The position numbers and the translations under genes are program-made. A model generated the notes under the pieces. The model worked only from the letters and a program-made list of their open reading frames with translations, made no database searches and had not been told where the DNA came from. Below are positions 11,001-19,761 of a stretch of 64,000 nucleotides of DNA, one piece after another; position 1 is the first letter of the stretch; every line of letters starts with the position of its first letter. The stretch comes from an uncultured Muribaculaceae bacterium (GTDB lineage: Bacteria > Bacteroidota > Bacteroidia > Bacteroidales > Muribaculaceae): contig CAJTWH010000011.1 of assembly GCA_910579995.1 (NCBI GenBank), positions 28,302-92,301 on the forward strand, in the 5' to 3' direction.

Positions 11001-11995
11001 GAATCGGGCTGCCGCTGTCGCGCTCCCTCGCAACGCTATTGGGAGGCGAACTTGTACTTGAAGACAACACTGATGAGCTTAATATCTTCACCCTGCGGCT
11101 ACCTGTAATCAAGCCCAACGAGGATGTGGTGGAGACGATAGATCTCGATAAAGAGAACTATCTGATGGACGACGAGTCAAACCAAACCAAGCTCAGGCAG
11201 GATGGCTACAATCTGCTTATCGTAGAGGATAACGACGGCATACGGTCAATGCTCAAGGAGCAGTTGTCGAAATCGTTCTTCGTAGATACCGCAGCTAATG
11301 GCCGTGAGGCATTGGAGAAACTCGGCGCGAACCCGTTCGACCTTATTATAACCGACCTTATGATGCCTGTAATGGATGGCTTCGAGCTATGCAAGGCCGT
11401 AAAGAATGATGAGGAGCTCTCTACGATACCCATACTTATCGTCACGGCCAAGAATGACCTCGACAGCAAAATCAAGGGCCTGCAACTGGGTGCCGAGGCT
11501 TTTATCGAGAAACCATTCTCTCTCAAATATCTCAAGCAAAGCGTACATTCCATTCTGGAAAACCGCAAGCGGGAACGCGAGGCATTCTCAAAGAAGCCGT
11601 TCTTCAATGTAGACAGCATACATACCAGCAAAGCCGATGAGGAATTCATGAACAAGTGCATTGATGTGATCAACGCCCACGTCAGCGAGGAAGACTTCAA
11701 TGTAGAAAGTCTCACCGACATAATGTGCATGAGCCGATCGAGCCTTCTGCGCAAAATAAAAGCGCTCTTCAATCTATCGCCGAGCGAACTCATACGCCTT
11801 GTAAAATTGAAAAAAGCGGCGGAGCTTATTCAAGACGGGAATTACCGCATAGGAGAGATTTGTGTGATGGTAGGTATCAGTTCGCCTTCGTACTTCGCAA
11901 AGCTTTTCGCCAAGCAGTTTAACGTAACACCCAAAGAATTTGCAAAACAATGTCAGGCGACCCGCAACAGCACCGAGACTAATCTGCAAGACTGA
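8015..11995 (+). CDS. hybrid two-component system regulator (HTCS) of the first PUL
   Basis: A 1326-residue one-polypeptide sensor and response regulator. In order: a signal peptide; a periplasmic two-propeller sensor made of repeats such as DFMWFGTKNGLNVFDG, NIWVGTDRGVF and YLWFGTNKGLVKF; a Y_Y_Y domain near residues 690-755; a membrane segment near 765-788; a histidine kinase with His822 in EIAHEIRTPLSL; an ATPase domain (NLLNNALKYS, GVGIGLPLS); a receiver with Asp1114 in LIITDLMMPVMDGFE; and a C-terminal AraC-type HTH (MSRSSLLRKIKALF, ISSPSYFAKLFAKQF). HTCS proteins bind a breakdown oligosaccharide in the periplasm and activate their PUL. The gene sits between the GH-D enzyme and the esterase, all on the same strand, so it may be co-transcribed with its targets. 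Confidence 0.96.
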   Translation: MKRLLYIFCLVLLTLIPCASVAKLSFRHINNSNGLSAVHIKCILRDSRDFMWFGTKNGLNVFDGQEVLVLKCFDPEKKRGNNNIDALHEDRMGNIWVGTDRGVFVYTPSTGKFNAMTVTTNRGEWAENWVQNIEEDTMGNIWVLCPDQGLFRYTGDEVELYNPGRVRRIKEEFFSDICADSDGNVYALTNGGDIFKYNITTDSFDRMETAGTAVEKNPGYCRIVTDSRSDLYIANNRGDLYSVDVDQNYKIKRIPFSQTGSNYVRDIIVIDDDLCIGTQHGIYAVNLKDHTEQVFLEDPLDSFSLSDNTITCIYSDKDKNAWIGTMFGGINYWPNNPFSFKFYGLSSGLSSRHVIGLQKTVDGKLWVGTENAGINLFNPSTGLFSQPVKSPEGCDGIILNLEPDGRDIVAAFSSCGLLRISADGHTGPLTDDPEISHSSCYSYLKDSNGNEWVGLGYSLMLREAGKADFHRVDATGYDWIFTINEAGDGTIWFGTMGNGLWKYTPANGKFKSYTYNDGEINPHSLRSNSISSITEDHKGNIWISTDRGGLSRYNKATDDFTTYSEPEGLPDGDIYKVLEDGSGYLWFGTNKGLVKFNPDTETVKIFTTKDGLPSNQFSYHSAQAMPDGMFYFGTINGIVAFNPELDSNITSPAPLYFTSLNILGNTNKQYASESSLFPERVRLPYDCSSFSVKVSSPIYHVSGIRTFSYRLLPDNKEWRAMEGNTISFNNLSPGNYTLEVRTGEGSSLSSCAMQISILPPWWRSGWAYAFYSLIAILAGVSLFLWYTRRNERRIHEREKNFAAIKERELYRSKVNFFTEIAHEIRTPLSLIDIPLEAIEENGLDHPDSKRFLKVTRQNTRRLLELTSQLLDFQKIDSNKLILKNEPVNVIALLRETIGRFEPSITLSGKTLNVELSETPLVVSTDREALLKIISNLLNNALKYSASAISVRLNTESDSFAISVTSNGPKIKPQDREHIFDAFYQSDRAHKENNGVGIGLPLSRSLATLLGGELVLEDNTDELNIFTLRLPVIKPNEDVVETIDLDKENYLMDDESNQTKLRQDGYNLLIVEDNDGIRSMLKEQLSKSFFVDTAANGREALEKLGANPFDLIITDLMMPVMDGFELCKAVKNDEELSTIPILIVTAKNDLDSKIKGLQLGAEAFIEKPFSLKYLKQSVHSILENRKREREAFSKKPFFNVDSIHTSKADEEFMNKCIDVINAHVSEEDFNVESLTDIMCMSRSSLLRKIKALFNLSPSELIRLVKLKKAAELIQDGNYRIGEICVMVGISSPSYFAKLFAKQFNVTPKEFAKQCQATRNSTETNLQD

Positions 11996-12008
11996 ACAAA
12001 ATACAAAT

Positions 12009-13946
12009 ATGTATACTCCAAAACACACATTGAACAATATCATTGTGGCGATTGCCTGTATGTCTATCGGCTGCCACGCGGCGGCAATCGAGCTGCCGAA
12101 GTTTATCACCGACAGCATGGTTATACAGCAGAACAGCACCCTGCGCGTCACAGGCAAAGCGGCCGGTGCAGTGAATGTTGTACCCTCATGGACATCCATG
12201 CCGGTGAGGTCGGATGTAGGCAGCGACGGAACTTTCACCATCGAGCTCCCAACACCACCAGCGGGCGGCCCGTTTACAATTAATTTCACAGACGGGAGCA
12301 GCAGTGTGACACTCTCCGACGTATATTCAGGCGAAGTATGGCTCTGTTCGGGGCAGTCAAACATGGAAATGCCCGTTGGCGGTTGGGGCAAGGTGGCCAA
12401 CTATGAGGCTGAAATCGCCTCAGCCAACTACCCGAAGGTCCGTCTTCTTCAAATAAAGAAGACAGTCTCGCCGAAGCCATGCAATGATGTTGCCGTAAAT
12501 ATGGGAGGCTGGCGCACGGCAACGCCGGCAAGCGTAGAGAATTTCTCTTCTATCGGGTATTTCTTCGGCCGCGACCTCTCTGCCGAGCTTGGCGATATTC
12601 CGGTGGGAATAATCGACTGCACTTGGGGAGGCACACCTGTGGAAGCATGGTCGTCGCTCGGAGGAGTATCATCTGTAGACGGCTTTGAAGACGAGGTGAT
12701 GACACTTACAGCTGCAGACACCGACCGCATGAAGGCTATCAACGATTCTCTTCAGTCGGCATGGCTTGAAATGGCTAAAGCCAAAGAAGTGCATATCGAC
12801 CCGTCTAAGCTCTCGGCTAAGGGCCTAGATATCACATTGCCGCAATATATCGAGCAGGCTCTTGGCAGAACTCTCGACGGTGTTTTCTGGCTCCAGCGCG
12901 AAGTGGAAATTCCAAGATCGATGGCAGGTAAAGAGTTGATTGTCAATCTTGAGAAAATCGATGATGAAGATATCACGTATTTCAACGGTATCGAAATCGG
13001 CAGGATGTCGGGATACGATGTTCCGCGCCATTACACTGTGCCGGCAACGCTTGTCAAAGAAGGCAAGGCCCTTATTTCGATAAAGGTGAGCGACTTCAGC
13101 GGCGAAGGAGGACTATGGGGTGATGAATCCGGACTGAATATCAGCGACGGAGCCACTACTCTACCCCTTAGCGGTGACTGGACTTTCACTCTCGGCGTTG
13201 ACTTCGGCAATCTTCGGCCCCGACCGCTATCAATTGCAAGCAGTTCGTATCCGACGGTTCTCTACAATGCAATGTTTGCCCCGCTTAAAGATTACCCGGT
13301 CAAGGGAGTGCTGTGGTATCAGGGATGTGCGAACGTAGGACGCGACGCACAGTACAGCCGCCTTTTCAAACGTCTCATCGCTGATTGGCGCAGCCTGCGC
13401 TCTCAACCCGACATGCCTCTCTATTTCATGCAATTGGCAGCGTATCTCGAACCTCAGCAATTGCAACCCCACTCTGAATGGGCAGCCTTGCGCAGTGCCC
13501 AGTCCGACGCCCTCGATATTGCCAATGTCTACATGGCTTCGGCAATAGATATAGGAGAGGCCAAGGACATCCACCCCAAGAACAAACAGGAGGCGGCGCG
13601 CCGATTCCTCAACCTTGCTCTGAATAAAACATACGGGCATGACATAGCATGTGAGGCGCCGGCGCCGGCAAAATGTGAGAAATCCGGACATGGCTGCGAC
13701 ATTATTTTCAACTCCGACGTATATACCGGCGAAGGCGCACAGCCAAGCGGATTTATCGTGCTGCTCGACAACGGCACGTGGCAGCGAGGCAATGCCGTCA
13801 GAAAAGACAGCCGCACTATACATGTCGACCCGTCAAACGGTTCGATTGTGGAAGTACGCTACAATTGGGCCGATTTCCCCGACGGAAACCTGCGAGGCGC
13901 AAACGGCCTGCCGGTAGTACCATTCAAAAATGAAATCATGAGATGA
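12009..13946 (+). CDS. SASA-family carbohydrate acetylesterase (sialate O-acetylesterase-like)
   Basis: A 645-residue secreted esterase. The ATG at 12009 was chosen because it gives a normal signal peptide (MYTPKHTLNNIIVAIACMS) and lies 13 bases after the HTCS stop; an in-frame start at 11940 would lie inside the HTCS gene and add an unlikely leader. The SGNH-type nucleophile is Ser117 in LCSGQSNMEMP, and the Asp520/His522 pair is in KDIHPKNK. A jelly-roll insertion of ~150 residues (FWLQREVEIPRSMAGKEL onward) is typical of Bacteroidetes members of this family. It removes acetyl groups from sugars, clearing the way for the neighbouring exo-glycosidases. The true acceptor sugar, sialic acid or another acetylated sugar, is unknown. 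The stop overlaps the GH92 start by 4 bases (ATGA). Confidence 0.88.
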   Translation: MYTPKHTLNNIIVAIACMSIGCHAAAIELPKFITDSMVIQQNSTLRVTGKAAGAVNVVPSWTSMPVRSDVGSDGTFTIELPTPPAGGPFTINFTDGSSSVTLSDVYSGEVWLCSGQSNMEMPVGGWGKVANYEAEIASANYPKVRLLQIKKTVSPKPCNDVAVNMGGWRTATPASVENFSSIGYFFGRDLSAELGDIPVGIIDCTWGGTPVEAWSSLGGVSSVDGFEDEVMTLTAADTDRMKAINDSLQSAWLEMAKAKEVHIDPSKLSAKGLDITLPQYIEQALGRTLDGVFWLQREVEIPRSMAGKELIVNLEKIDDEDITYFNGIEIGRMSGYDVPRHYTVPATLVKEGKALISIKVSDFSGEGGLWGDESGLNISDGATTLPLSGDWTFTLGVDFGNLRPRPLSIASSSYPTVLYNAMFAPLKDYPVKGVLWYQGCANVGRDAQYSRLFKRLIADWRSLRSQPDMPLYFMQLAAYLEPQQLQPHSEWAALRSAQSDALDIANVYMASAIDIGEAKDIHPKNKQEAARRFLNLALNKTYGHDIACEAPAPAKCEKSGHGCDIIFNSDVYTGEGAQPSGFIVLLDNGTWQRGNAVRKDSRTIHVDPSNGSIVEVRYNWADFPDGNLRGANGLPVVPFKNEIMR

Positions 13947-16135
13947 AGAAGATTATTGCACTTATATTGGCAGGTATTACAGCTTCGGCTGTAATGGCGG
14001 TGAGCCCATCGACTCCACGCGTGGATTACGTAGACCCGTTTATAGGCACGGGCGCTGTGGCGGGAGGATTGTCGGGCAACAACTATCCGGGCGCGACAGT
14101 GCCATTCGGGATGGTGCAGCTTTGCCCCGACACCCATGAAGCTCCCGACTGGTACAACGCTTCAGGCTATAATTACAAGGATTCTACTATCTATGGCTTC
14201 AGTCATACGCGTCTGAGCGGCACGGGAGCAAGCGATTTGATTGATCTGCTTGTATTCCCTACCACCACAAGCCGTAATGTGAGCTCATTTTCTCATAGCC
14301 AAGAGTCAGCGCGTCCGGGCTACTATGCCGTAGATCTCCTCGACGAGGGAGTGAAGGCCGAGCTGACAGCAGGAAAGCGCAGCGGTTATCACCGCTACAC
14401 TTACCCTGACGGAGATCGCAATCTGTGGATAGATCTCGACCATTCGGCCAACAAGGGTAGCTGGGGACGCCGGATCATCAACAGCCAGATACGCCGTGCC
14501 GGAGCCAATGCGCTTGAGGGCTACCGTATCATAACGGGCTGGGCCAAACTGCGCAAGATATATTTCTATATGGAATTTTCCGAGCCTATCGCAGGCCTTG
14601 TGCTTATGGACGGTGACAAGAGATATGACAACACCACCGATGTGGTAAATGGTACCGCACTGAAAGCATTCGTAAGTTTCGGCAAAGAATCGAAGCCGCT
14701 TGAGTGTCGTGTCGGAATCTCTCCTGTGTCGATTGACAACGCGAGGGAAAACCTTGCTGCCGATTTCAGAGGAATGAGCTTCGACGCATTGGCCAAATCT
14801 GCCGCAGATGAGTGGGAAAAGCTATTGTCGCTGATTGAAGTCGACGGGTCTCCCGAGCAGATGAAAACATTCTACACGGCGCTGTATCATACGATGTGTC
14901 AACCCAACCTTTTCAGCGATTTTAACGGGAGGTATATAGGCGCAGATTACTCTGAAAAGCAGTTGAAGGCCGGAGAGAATCAATACACCACATTCTCGCT
15001 ATGGGACACCTACCGTGCGGCGCACCCTTTATACACAATATTGCTGCCCGAACTTACGGCGGATTTTGTGAACAGTATGCTCCGCCATTATGATGATTAC
15101 GGCTACCTCCCGATATGGCATCTATGGGGGCAGGATAATTACTGCATGATCGGTAATCATTCAATACCGGTCATTGCAGATGCAGTGCTTAAGGATATTC
15201 CGGGCATAGATACCGAAAAAGCTTATCAAGCAGTGAAAGAGTCTTCGACCAACGCACATCCAAATTCACCTTTCGATATATGGGAAAAATATGGCTATAT
15301 GCCGGAAGATGAGCAGACACAGTCGGTTTCGATTACGCTTGAAATGGCTTTTGACGACTGGTGTGTGGCGCAGCTCGCCAAGAAACTCGGCAAGACTGAT
15401 GATTATGACCACTTTATGAAGCGCGCCGGGAATTTCCGAAATCTTTATGACACAGAATCAGGTTTCTTCGCACCTAAAGACAGCGGAGGCAAGCTGATAC
15501 GGCCTTTCGACCCCTTGAAATATGGTGCCAACGGAGGCTATCCATTCACAGAGGGAAATGCGTGGCAATATTTCTGGTATGTGCCGCATGATGTGGAGGG
15601 GTTGATAAGTCTTAGCGGAGGAAAGAAAGCCTTCGCAGAAAAGCTCGACAAATTCTTCACCCTCACCGACCAAAGCGGCGAGCTCAACGACAATATCTCA
15701 GGCATGATAGGCCAGTATGCACATGGAAATGAGCCCAGTCATCACGCCGCTTATCTATATAATTATGCAGGCGTGCCGCATAAGACTCAGGATATGGTAT
15801 GGCGTATCATGAATGAGCTGTACGACAACACATCGGCCGGCTATTCCGGCAATGATGATTGCGGCGAGATGTCGGCGTGGTATGTGTTCAGTGCAATGGG
15901 CTTCTATCCTGTGAATCCTGCCTCGGGAGAGTATGACCTCGGGACACCACTTTTCGACAAAGCCACAATCAATCTTCAATCAGGCAAGAAATTTGTAGTG
16001 AAAGCCAAGCGCAGCAAAGCGGGAGCCCATCGGGTGAAGGAGGTGAAATTGAACGGCAAACCGCTGAAAACCGGCAAAATATCAAATACAGATATACTTG
16101 CCGGCGGCGAGCTTGAGTTTACATTACAACACTAA
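13943..16135 (+). CDS. GH92 exo-alpha-mannosidase
   Basis: A 730-residue protein with a signal peptide (MKKIIALILAGITASAVMA). GH92 hallmarks are clear: VDYVDPFIGTG at the N terminus, SGNNYPGATVPFGMVQL, YGFSHTRLSGTGASD, LPIWHLWGQDNYCMIGNH, the GNEPSHH motif with the family's catalytic acid Glu (Glu597 here) and SGNDDCGEMSAWYVFSAMG. GH92 enzymes are calcium-dependent inverting alpha-mannosidases. A Glu in the GNEP motif is what mannosidases have, whereas mannose-phosphate-active members differ there (established knowledge). Translation is coupled to the upstream esterase by a 4-base overlap. Linkage specificity cannot be read from the sequence. Confidence 0.95.
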   Translation: MKKIIALILAGITASAVMAVSPSTPRVDYVDPFIGTGAVAGGLSGNNYPGATVPFGMVQLCPDTHEAPDWYNASGYNYKDSTIYGFSHTRLSGTGASDLIDLLVFPTTTSRNVSSFSHSQESARPGYYAVDLLDEGVKAELTAGKRSGYHRYTYPDGDRNLWIDLDHSANKGSWGRRIINSQIRRAGANALEGYRIITGWAKLRKIYFYMEFSEPIAGLVLMDGDKRYDNTTDVVNGTALKAFVSFGKESKPLECRVGISPVSIDNARENLAADFRGMSFDALAKSAADEWEKLLSLIEVDGSPEQMKTFYTALYHTMCQPNLFSDFNGRYIGADYSEKQLKAGENQYTTFSLWDTYRAAHPLYTILLPELTADFVNSMLRHYDDYGYLPIWHLWGQDNYCMIGNHSIPVIADAVLKDIPGIDTEKAYQAVKESSTNAHPNSPFDIWEKYGYMPEDEQTQSVSITLEMAFDDWCVAQLAKKLGKTDDYDHFMKRAGNFRNLYDTESGFFAPKDSGGKLIRPFDPLKYGANGGYPFTEGNAWQYFWYVPHDVEGLISLSGGKKAFAEKLDKFFTLTDQSGELNDNISGMIGQYAHGNEPSHHAAYLYNYAGVPHKTQDMVWRIMNELYDNTSAGYSGNDDCGEMSAWYVFSAMGFYPVNPASGEYDLGTPLFDKATINLQSGKKFVVKAKRSKAGAHRVKEVKLNGKPLKTGKISNTDILAGGELEFTLQH

Positions 16136-16179
16136 GACAACAACCACAAGAACAAAAAACTTTAACCTATAATAAGATC

Positions 16180-18336
16180 ATGAGAAGATTAAAGAACTGT
16201 TTACTCGCGGGCTTCGCTTTTTTCGGAGCTTTGACAGCAGCAGGTGCAAATGAGCAGATTGTTGTGCAGACCGACAGCACAAGTATCGTCTATACCGTCG
16301 GGCAAGACGGCAGGCTGCATCAGTCCTACCTTGGGCGGCGCCTCGCCAATCCGGCAGAATATGCCAATCTTCCCGAAGGAACGGAAGCCTATCTGACCCA
16401 CGGCATGGAGGACTATTATGAACCGGCACTCCACATCAACCGACAGGCAGGCAATTGCTCTACGGAGCTCCTGTATCAAAGCCATAGCACCAACCCGATC
16501 GAGGGAGGAACACGCACGGTAATCACTCTTGGCGACCCATCGTTTGGCGACAAGGTGAACCTCGTCATTGAGGCGTTTGATAAAGAGAACGTTTTCAAAA
16601 CTCATACCGAGATAACAAATACTGAGAAGGCACCGATTGAGCTTGAGAAATACGCTTCATCAATGTTGCACCTCAATGCACCGGCCTACTACCTCACACA
16701 ATACGACGGAGACTGGGCACGGGAAGCAAATGCACACACTCAGCAACTTCATTACGGCAAGAAAGAAGTTGACACGAAACTCGGAACCCGTGCCAATATG
16801 TTCGTTTCGCCCTTCTTCCAACTTTCATTAGGCGAACCGGCCGGCGAAGACCACGGTCAAGTGCTCACCGGCACACTTGCATGGACGGGCAATTTCCGCT
16901 TCTGCTTCGACATGGACCACCTCGGACAGTTGCGCGTAATAAGCGGTATAAACCCCTATTTCTCTCAACGCACGCTCAAGAAAGGCGAGACATTTGTAAC
17001 CCCCGATTTCATCTTCACCCTCTCGGGCCATGGCACCGGTCAGGCAAGCCGCAACCTCCACGACTGGGCCCGCCGCTATCAAGTAAAAGACGGCATGGGC
17101 GACCGCATGACCCTGCTCAACAACTGGGAAGCCACATATTTCGATTTCGATCAGGACAAACTCATCAAGCTAATCGGCGAAGCCAAAGAACTCGGTGTAG
17201 ATATGTTCTTGCTTGACGACGGCTGGTTTGGAAATAAATACCCCCGCAACGGCGACACACAAGGCCTCGGCGACTGGCAAGAGACTGCCGACAAGCTGCC
17301 CGACGGTATCGGACGCCTCACAGAAGAAGCAGCCCGACAGGGTGTGAAGTTCGGCCTTTGGATTGAGCCGGAGATGGTAAACCCCAAATCAGAGCTCTAT
17401 GAAAAACATAAGGATTGGGTAATAACCCTGCCCAACCGCGATGAATACTACTTCCGCAACCAACTCGTCCTTGACCTCTCCAATCCCAAGGTACAGGACT
17501 ATGTCTTCGACGTGGTTGACGGTCTGATGACAAAATATCCCGACATCGCCTATTTCAAATGGGACTGCAACAGCCCCATCACAAACATCTACTCTAATTT
17601 TGAGGGCACCAACCAGCAACATCTCTATGTTGATTATGTACGCGGTCTTTATAAAGTGCTTGACCGCATTGCCGCCAAATATCCTAATCTTCCGATGATG
17701 CTCTGCTCGGGCGGCGGCGGCCGCACCGACTACGAAGGTCTGAAATATTTCACCGAGATGTGGCCAAGCGATGATACCGACCCCATCGAACGCCTATACA
17801 TCCAATGGGGTTATTCACAGGTATTTCCCGCCAAAGTACAGGCAGCGCACGTCACTACTTGGAACAAGGACACATCAGTCAAATTCCGCACCAATGTAGC
17901 AATGATGGCCAAGCTTGGTTTTGACCTGAATCTGCACGACCTCACTTCCGACGAACTGGCTTATGTAAAGCGCTCCATCAAGGAGTACAACGACCTCAAG
18001 CCGGCCATCCTCGATGGAGACCAGTATCGTCTTATATCTCCCTACGGCAATAACCACGCAGCCACACAATATGTGACTAAAGACCGCAAGAACTCCGTAG
18101 TTTTTGTGTTCGACATCTATCCCCGCTACGACCAGTTCTATGCTCAGAAAGCACCTCGCGTAATGTTTAAAGGTCTTGAGCCGGCAACCGTATACAATGT
18201 AGAGGAAATCAACCGCTTCGACGGCTCCAAGGGCGAAGTGAAAAGCTACTCCGGCGATTACCTTATGACCATAGGTCTGCCCATGCTCGGAGGCACCAAG
18301 CTTACAAGCAAGGTATATAAATTAAGCGCTCAATAA
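16180..18336 (+). CDS. GH36 alpha-galactosidase
   Basis: A 718-residue classical GH36 enzyme with a signal peptide (LLAGFAFFGALTAAGA). It has an N-terminal beta-sandwich, then the TIM-barrel motifs FLLDDGWFGNKYPRN, KFGLWIEPEMVNPKSEL, the nucleophile Asp462 in YFKWDCNSPITN and the acid/base region EMWPSDDTDPIERL. The ~70-residue spacing between nucleophile and acid/base agrees with characterised members. It releases terminal alpha-1,6-linked galactose in the periplasm. It lies 44 bases after the GH92 gene in the same direction, so the operon joins alpha-mannosidase and alpha-galactosidase activities. A hairpin terminator follows. Confidence 0.96.
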   Translation: MRRLKNCLLAGFAFFGALTAAGANEQIVVQTDSTSIVYTVGQDGRLHQSYLGRRLANPAEYANLPEGTEAYLTHGMEDYYEPALHINRQAGNCSTELLYQSHSTNPIEGGTRTVITLGDPSFGDKVNLVIEAFDKENVFKTHTEITNTEKAPIELEKYASSMLHLNAPAYYLTQYDGDWAREANAHTQQLHYGKKEVDTKLGTRANMFVSPFFQLSLGEPAGEDHGQVLTGTLAWTGNFRFCFDMDHLGQLRVISGINPYFSQRTLKKGETFVTPDFIFTLSGHGTGQASRNLHDWARRYQVKDGMGDRMTLLNNWEATYFDFDQDKLIKLIGEAKELGVDMFLLDDGWFGNKYPRNGDTQGLGDWQETADKLPDGIGRLTEEAARQGVKFGLWIEPEMVNPKSELYEKHKDWVITLPNRDEYYFRNQLVLDLSNPKVQDYVFDVVDGLMTKYPDIAYFKWDCNSPITNIYSNFEGTNQQHLYVDYVRGLYKVLDRIAAKYPNLPMMLCSGGGGRTDYEGLKYFTEMWPSDDTDPIERLYIQWGYSQVFPAKVQAAHVTTWNKDTSVKFRTNVAMMAKLGFDLNLHDLTSDELAYVKRSIKEYNDLKPAILDGDQYRLISPYGNNHAATQYVTKDRKNSVVFVFDIYPRYDQFYAQKAPRVMFKGLEPATVYNVEEINRFDGSKGEVKSYSGDYLMTIGLPMLGGTKLTSKVYKLSAQ

Positions 18337-18353
18337 TGTTTGTCAATTAACTT

Positions 18354-18398
18354 GGCAATGACACTGTGGCTCCGGGGCCCGGTGTCATTGTCTTTTAT
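18354..18398 (+). terminator. hairpin terminator between GH36 and aldose epimerase genes
   Basis: GGCAATGACAC pairs with GTGTCATTGTC around a GC-rich centre and is followed by TTTTATT. Only eight bases separate the tail from the next ATG, so it may work as a partial terminator setting epimerase levels. Confidence 0.7.
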
Positions 18399-18406
18399 TC
18401 CAAGCC

Positions 18407-19450
18407 ATGCAAATTACAACCGAAGAGTACCGGTCGGCTCACGGAGTGATAACTCTGATATGCCTTGCGAACGATAAAGGCGGAACAGTAGTATTATCGA
18501 CCCTCGGCGCAGGTATCAACCGCGTGCAACTGCCAAGTGCCTCTGGGCCAAGAGATGTAATACTGGGCTATGCCAATCCTGCCGACTATATGGACGACGG
18601 ACCATGCGCCGGGAAAACACCCGGGCGGTTTGCCAACAGAATCGCCAAAGGGCATTTCAATATTGATGGGCGGCAATTCGACCTTGCAATCAACAACGAA
18701 CCGAATGCACTTCATGGCGGTCCGCGAGGTTTCCATAACCGCCTGTGGGATTACGAGCTTCTGGCCGACGGAGTGAGATTCCACCGTCTATCTCCGGATG
18801 GAGAGGAGGGATATCCCGGCACGCTCGCCACAGAGGTCATATACCGATGGAGCGACGATTTCAAACTCGATATAACATACCGAGCCACTCCCGACACGCC
18901 TACTATTGTAAATCTCACCAACCACGCTTATTTCAACCTCGATAATGCCGACAACGCGTCGGTGCTCGATCACAGTCTATTGATAAGAGCTTCACGGTGG
19001 CTCGAAACTGACAACACTGATATCCCGACCGGCCGGGTGCTTCCTGTAGCAGGGACACCGATGGATTTCACGCACGGCAAGCCACTTGGCGCGGATATCA
19101 ATGTAGCCTTTTCCACTTTGAAAATCGGAAAAGGCTACAACCACTACTTTCTCCTTGACGACAGCGACGGCAAACTTCGCCTCGCCGCCACCCTCAAGGC
19201 TGCGCAGACAGGCACCATGCTGAAAGTCTATACCACTGCACCGGGGCTAATGCTCTACACCGGCAACTGGCTCGAAGGCTCACCGGCGGGGCGTAACGGC
19301 CTATCATACAGCGACCACAGCGGTGTAGCCCTTGAATGTCATGCCGAACCCGACGCGCCAAACCATCCCCAATTCACCAACACCGTACTTCGCCCGGGAC
19401 AACAATATCATCAGCAAACCGTATACGAATTCATCCCGAGCCTCGACTGA
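18407..19450 (+). CDS. galM: aldose 1-epimerase (mutarotase)
   Basis: A 347-residue cytoplasmic-type protein without a signal peptide. GalM landmarks are GAGINRVQLP, GRFANRIAKGHF, ALHGGPRGFHNRLWD, the catalytic His in VNLTNHAYFNLD and the catalytic Glu in GVALECHAEPDAPNHPQF. It interconverts alpha and beta anomers of galactose or glucose. This fits galactose released by the two upstream alpha-galactosidases entering the Leloir pathway. The gene starts immediately after a hairpin terminator with no clear promoter, so read-through from the GH36 operon is its likely expression route. Confidence 0.93.
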   Translation: MQITTEEYRSAHGVITLICLANDKGGTVVLSTLGAGINRVQLPSASGPRDVILGYANPADYMDDGPCAGKTPGRFANRIAKGHFNIDGRQFDLAINNEPNALHGGPRGFHNRLWDYELLADGVRFHRLSPDGEEGYPGTLATEVIYRWSDDFKLDITYRATPDTPTIVNLTNHAYFNLDNADNASVLDHSLLIRASRWLETDNTDIPTGRVLPVAGTPMDFTHGKPLGADINVAFSTLKIGKGYNHYFLLDDSDGKLRLAATLKAAQTGTMLKVYTTAPGLMLYTGNWLEGSPAGRNGLSYSDHSGVALECHAEPDAPNHPQFTNTVLRPGQQYHQQTVYEFIPSLD

Positions 19451-19466
19451 GGGGTATAGACAGTAA

Positions 19467-19672
19467 CTATTTATTTGAAAATTTAAACACTAACGGTTCT
19501 TCGGGGATGTTTCCTGATAGGATAACATGTGTCTTATCTCCAACGACCTTGTATTTTACTTTTTTCCCGGATGACAACAACCGAGCTTCATCCGCACCAG
19601 TGTATCAGCAGGCCATTCATAAGTCTTCGACACGTCGTGGATATATGCACCACCATTGTCGTTAATTATATT
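19467..19672 (-). pseudogene. frame-disrupted remnant of an unrecognised protein C terminus
   Basis: On the minus strand two adjoining reading frames look protein-like. The upstream part reads NIINDNGGAYIHDVSKTYEW and continues to LVRMKL. The downstream part, in another frame, reads DEARLLSSGKKVKYKVVGDK and on to PLVFKFSNK before a TAG stop at 19467-19469. The switch is near 19583-19592. The alternating hydrophobic pattern suggests the C-terminal beta-sandwich of a secreted, possibly carbohydrate-active protein. No complete gene is present and the family was not recognised. This 311-base gap between convergent genes otherwise holds only a hairpin. Confidence 0.4.
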
Positions 19673-19673
19673 T

Positions 19674-19708
19674 TGTGCTGTTGCCTGCATAATGCAGACA
19701 ACAGCACA
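19674..19708. terminator. long inverted repeat, possible bidirectional terminator
   Basis: TGTGCTGTTGCCTGCAT is followed almost immediately by ATGCAGACAACAGCACA, a 17-bp stem with one mismatch, flanked by A/T-rich DNA. It lies between convergent galM and the minus-strand SusD operon, where a shared terminator would be expected. Neither side has a strong T-run. Confidence 0.5.
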
Positions 19709-19761
19709 ATTAATAAACCTTTAATCCTCTTCAAGATTTAGAGTTCGTTCGTTTTAATTTC

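Noticed and set aside
11940..12009. Longer start for the acetylesterase gene
   Set aside because: It would overlap the HTCS HTH coding region and place 23 charged residues before the signal peptide.
19336..19741. Plus-strand short frames after galM
   Set aside because: They have no protein-like pattern, while the opposite strand reads as a decayed protein.
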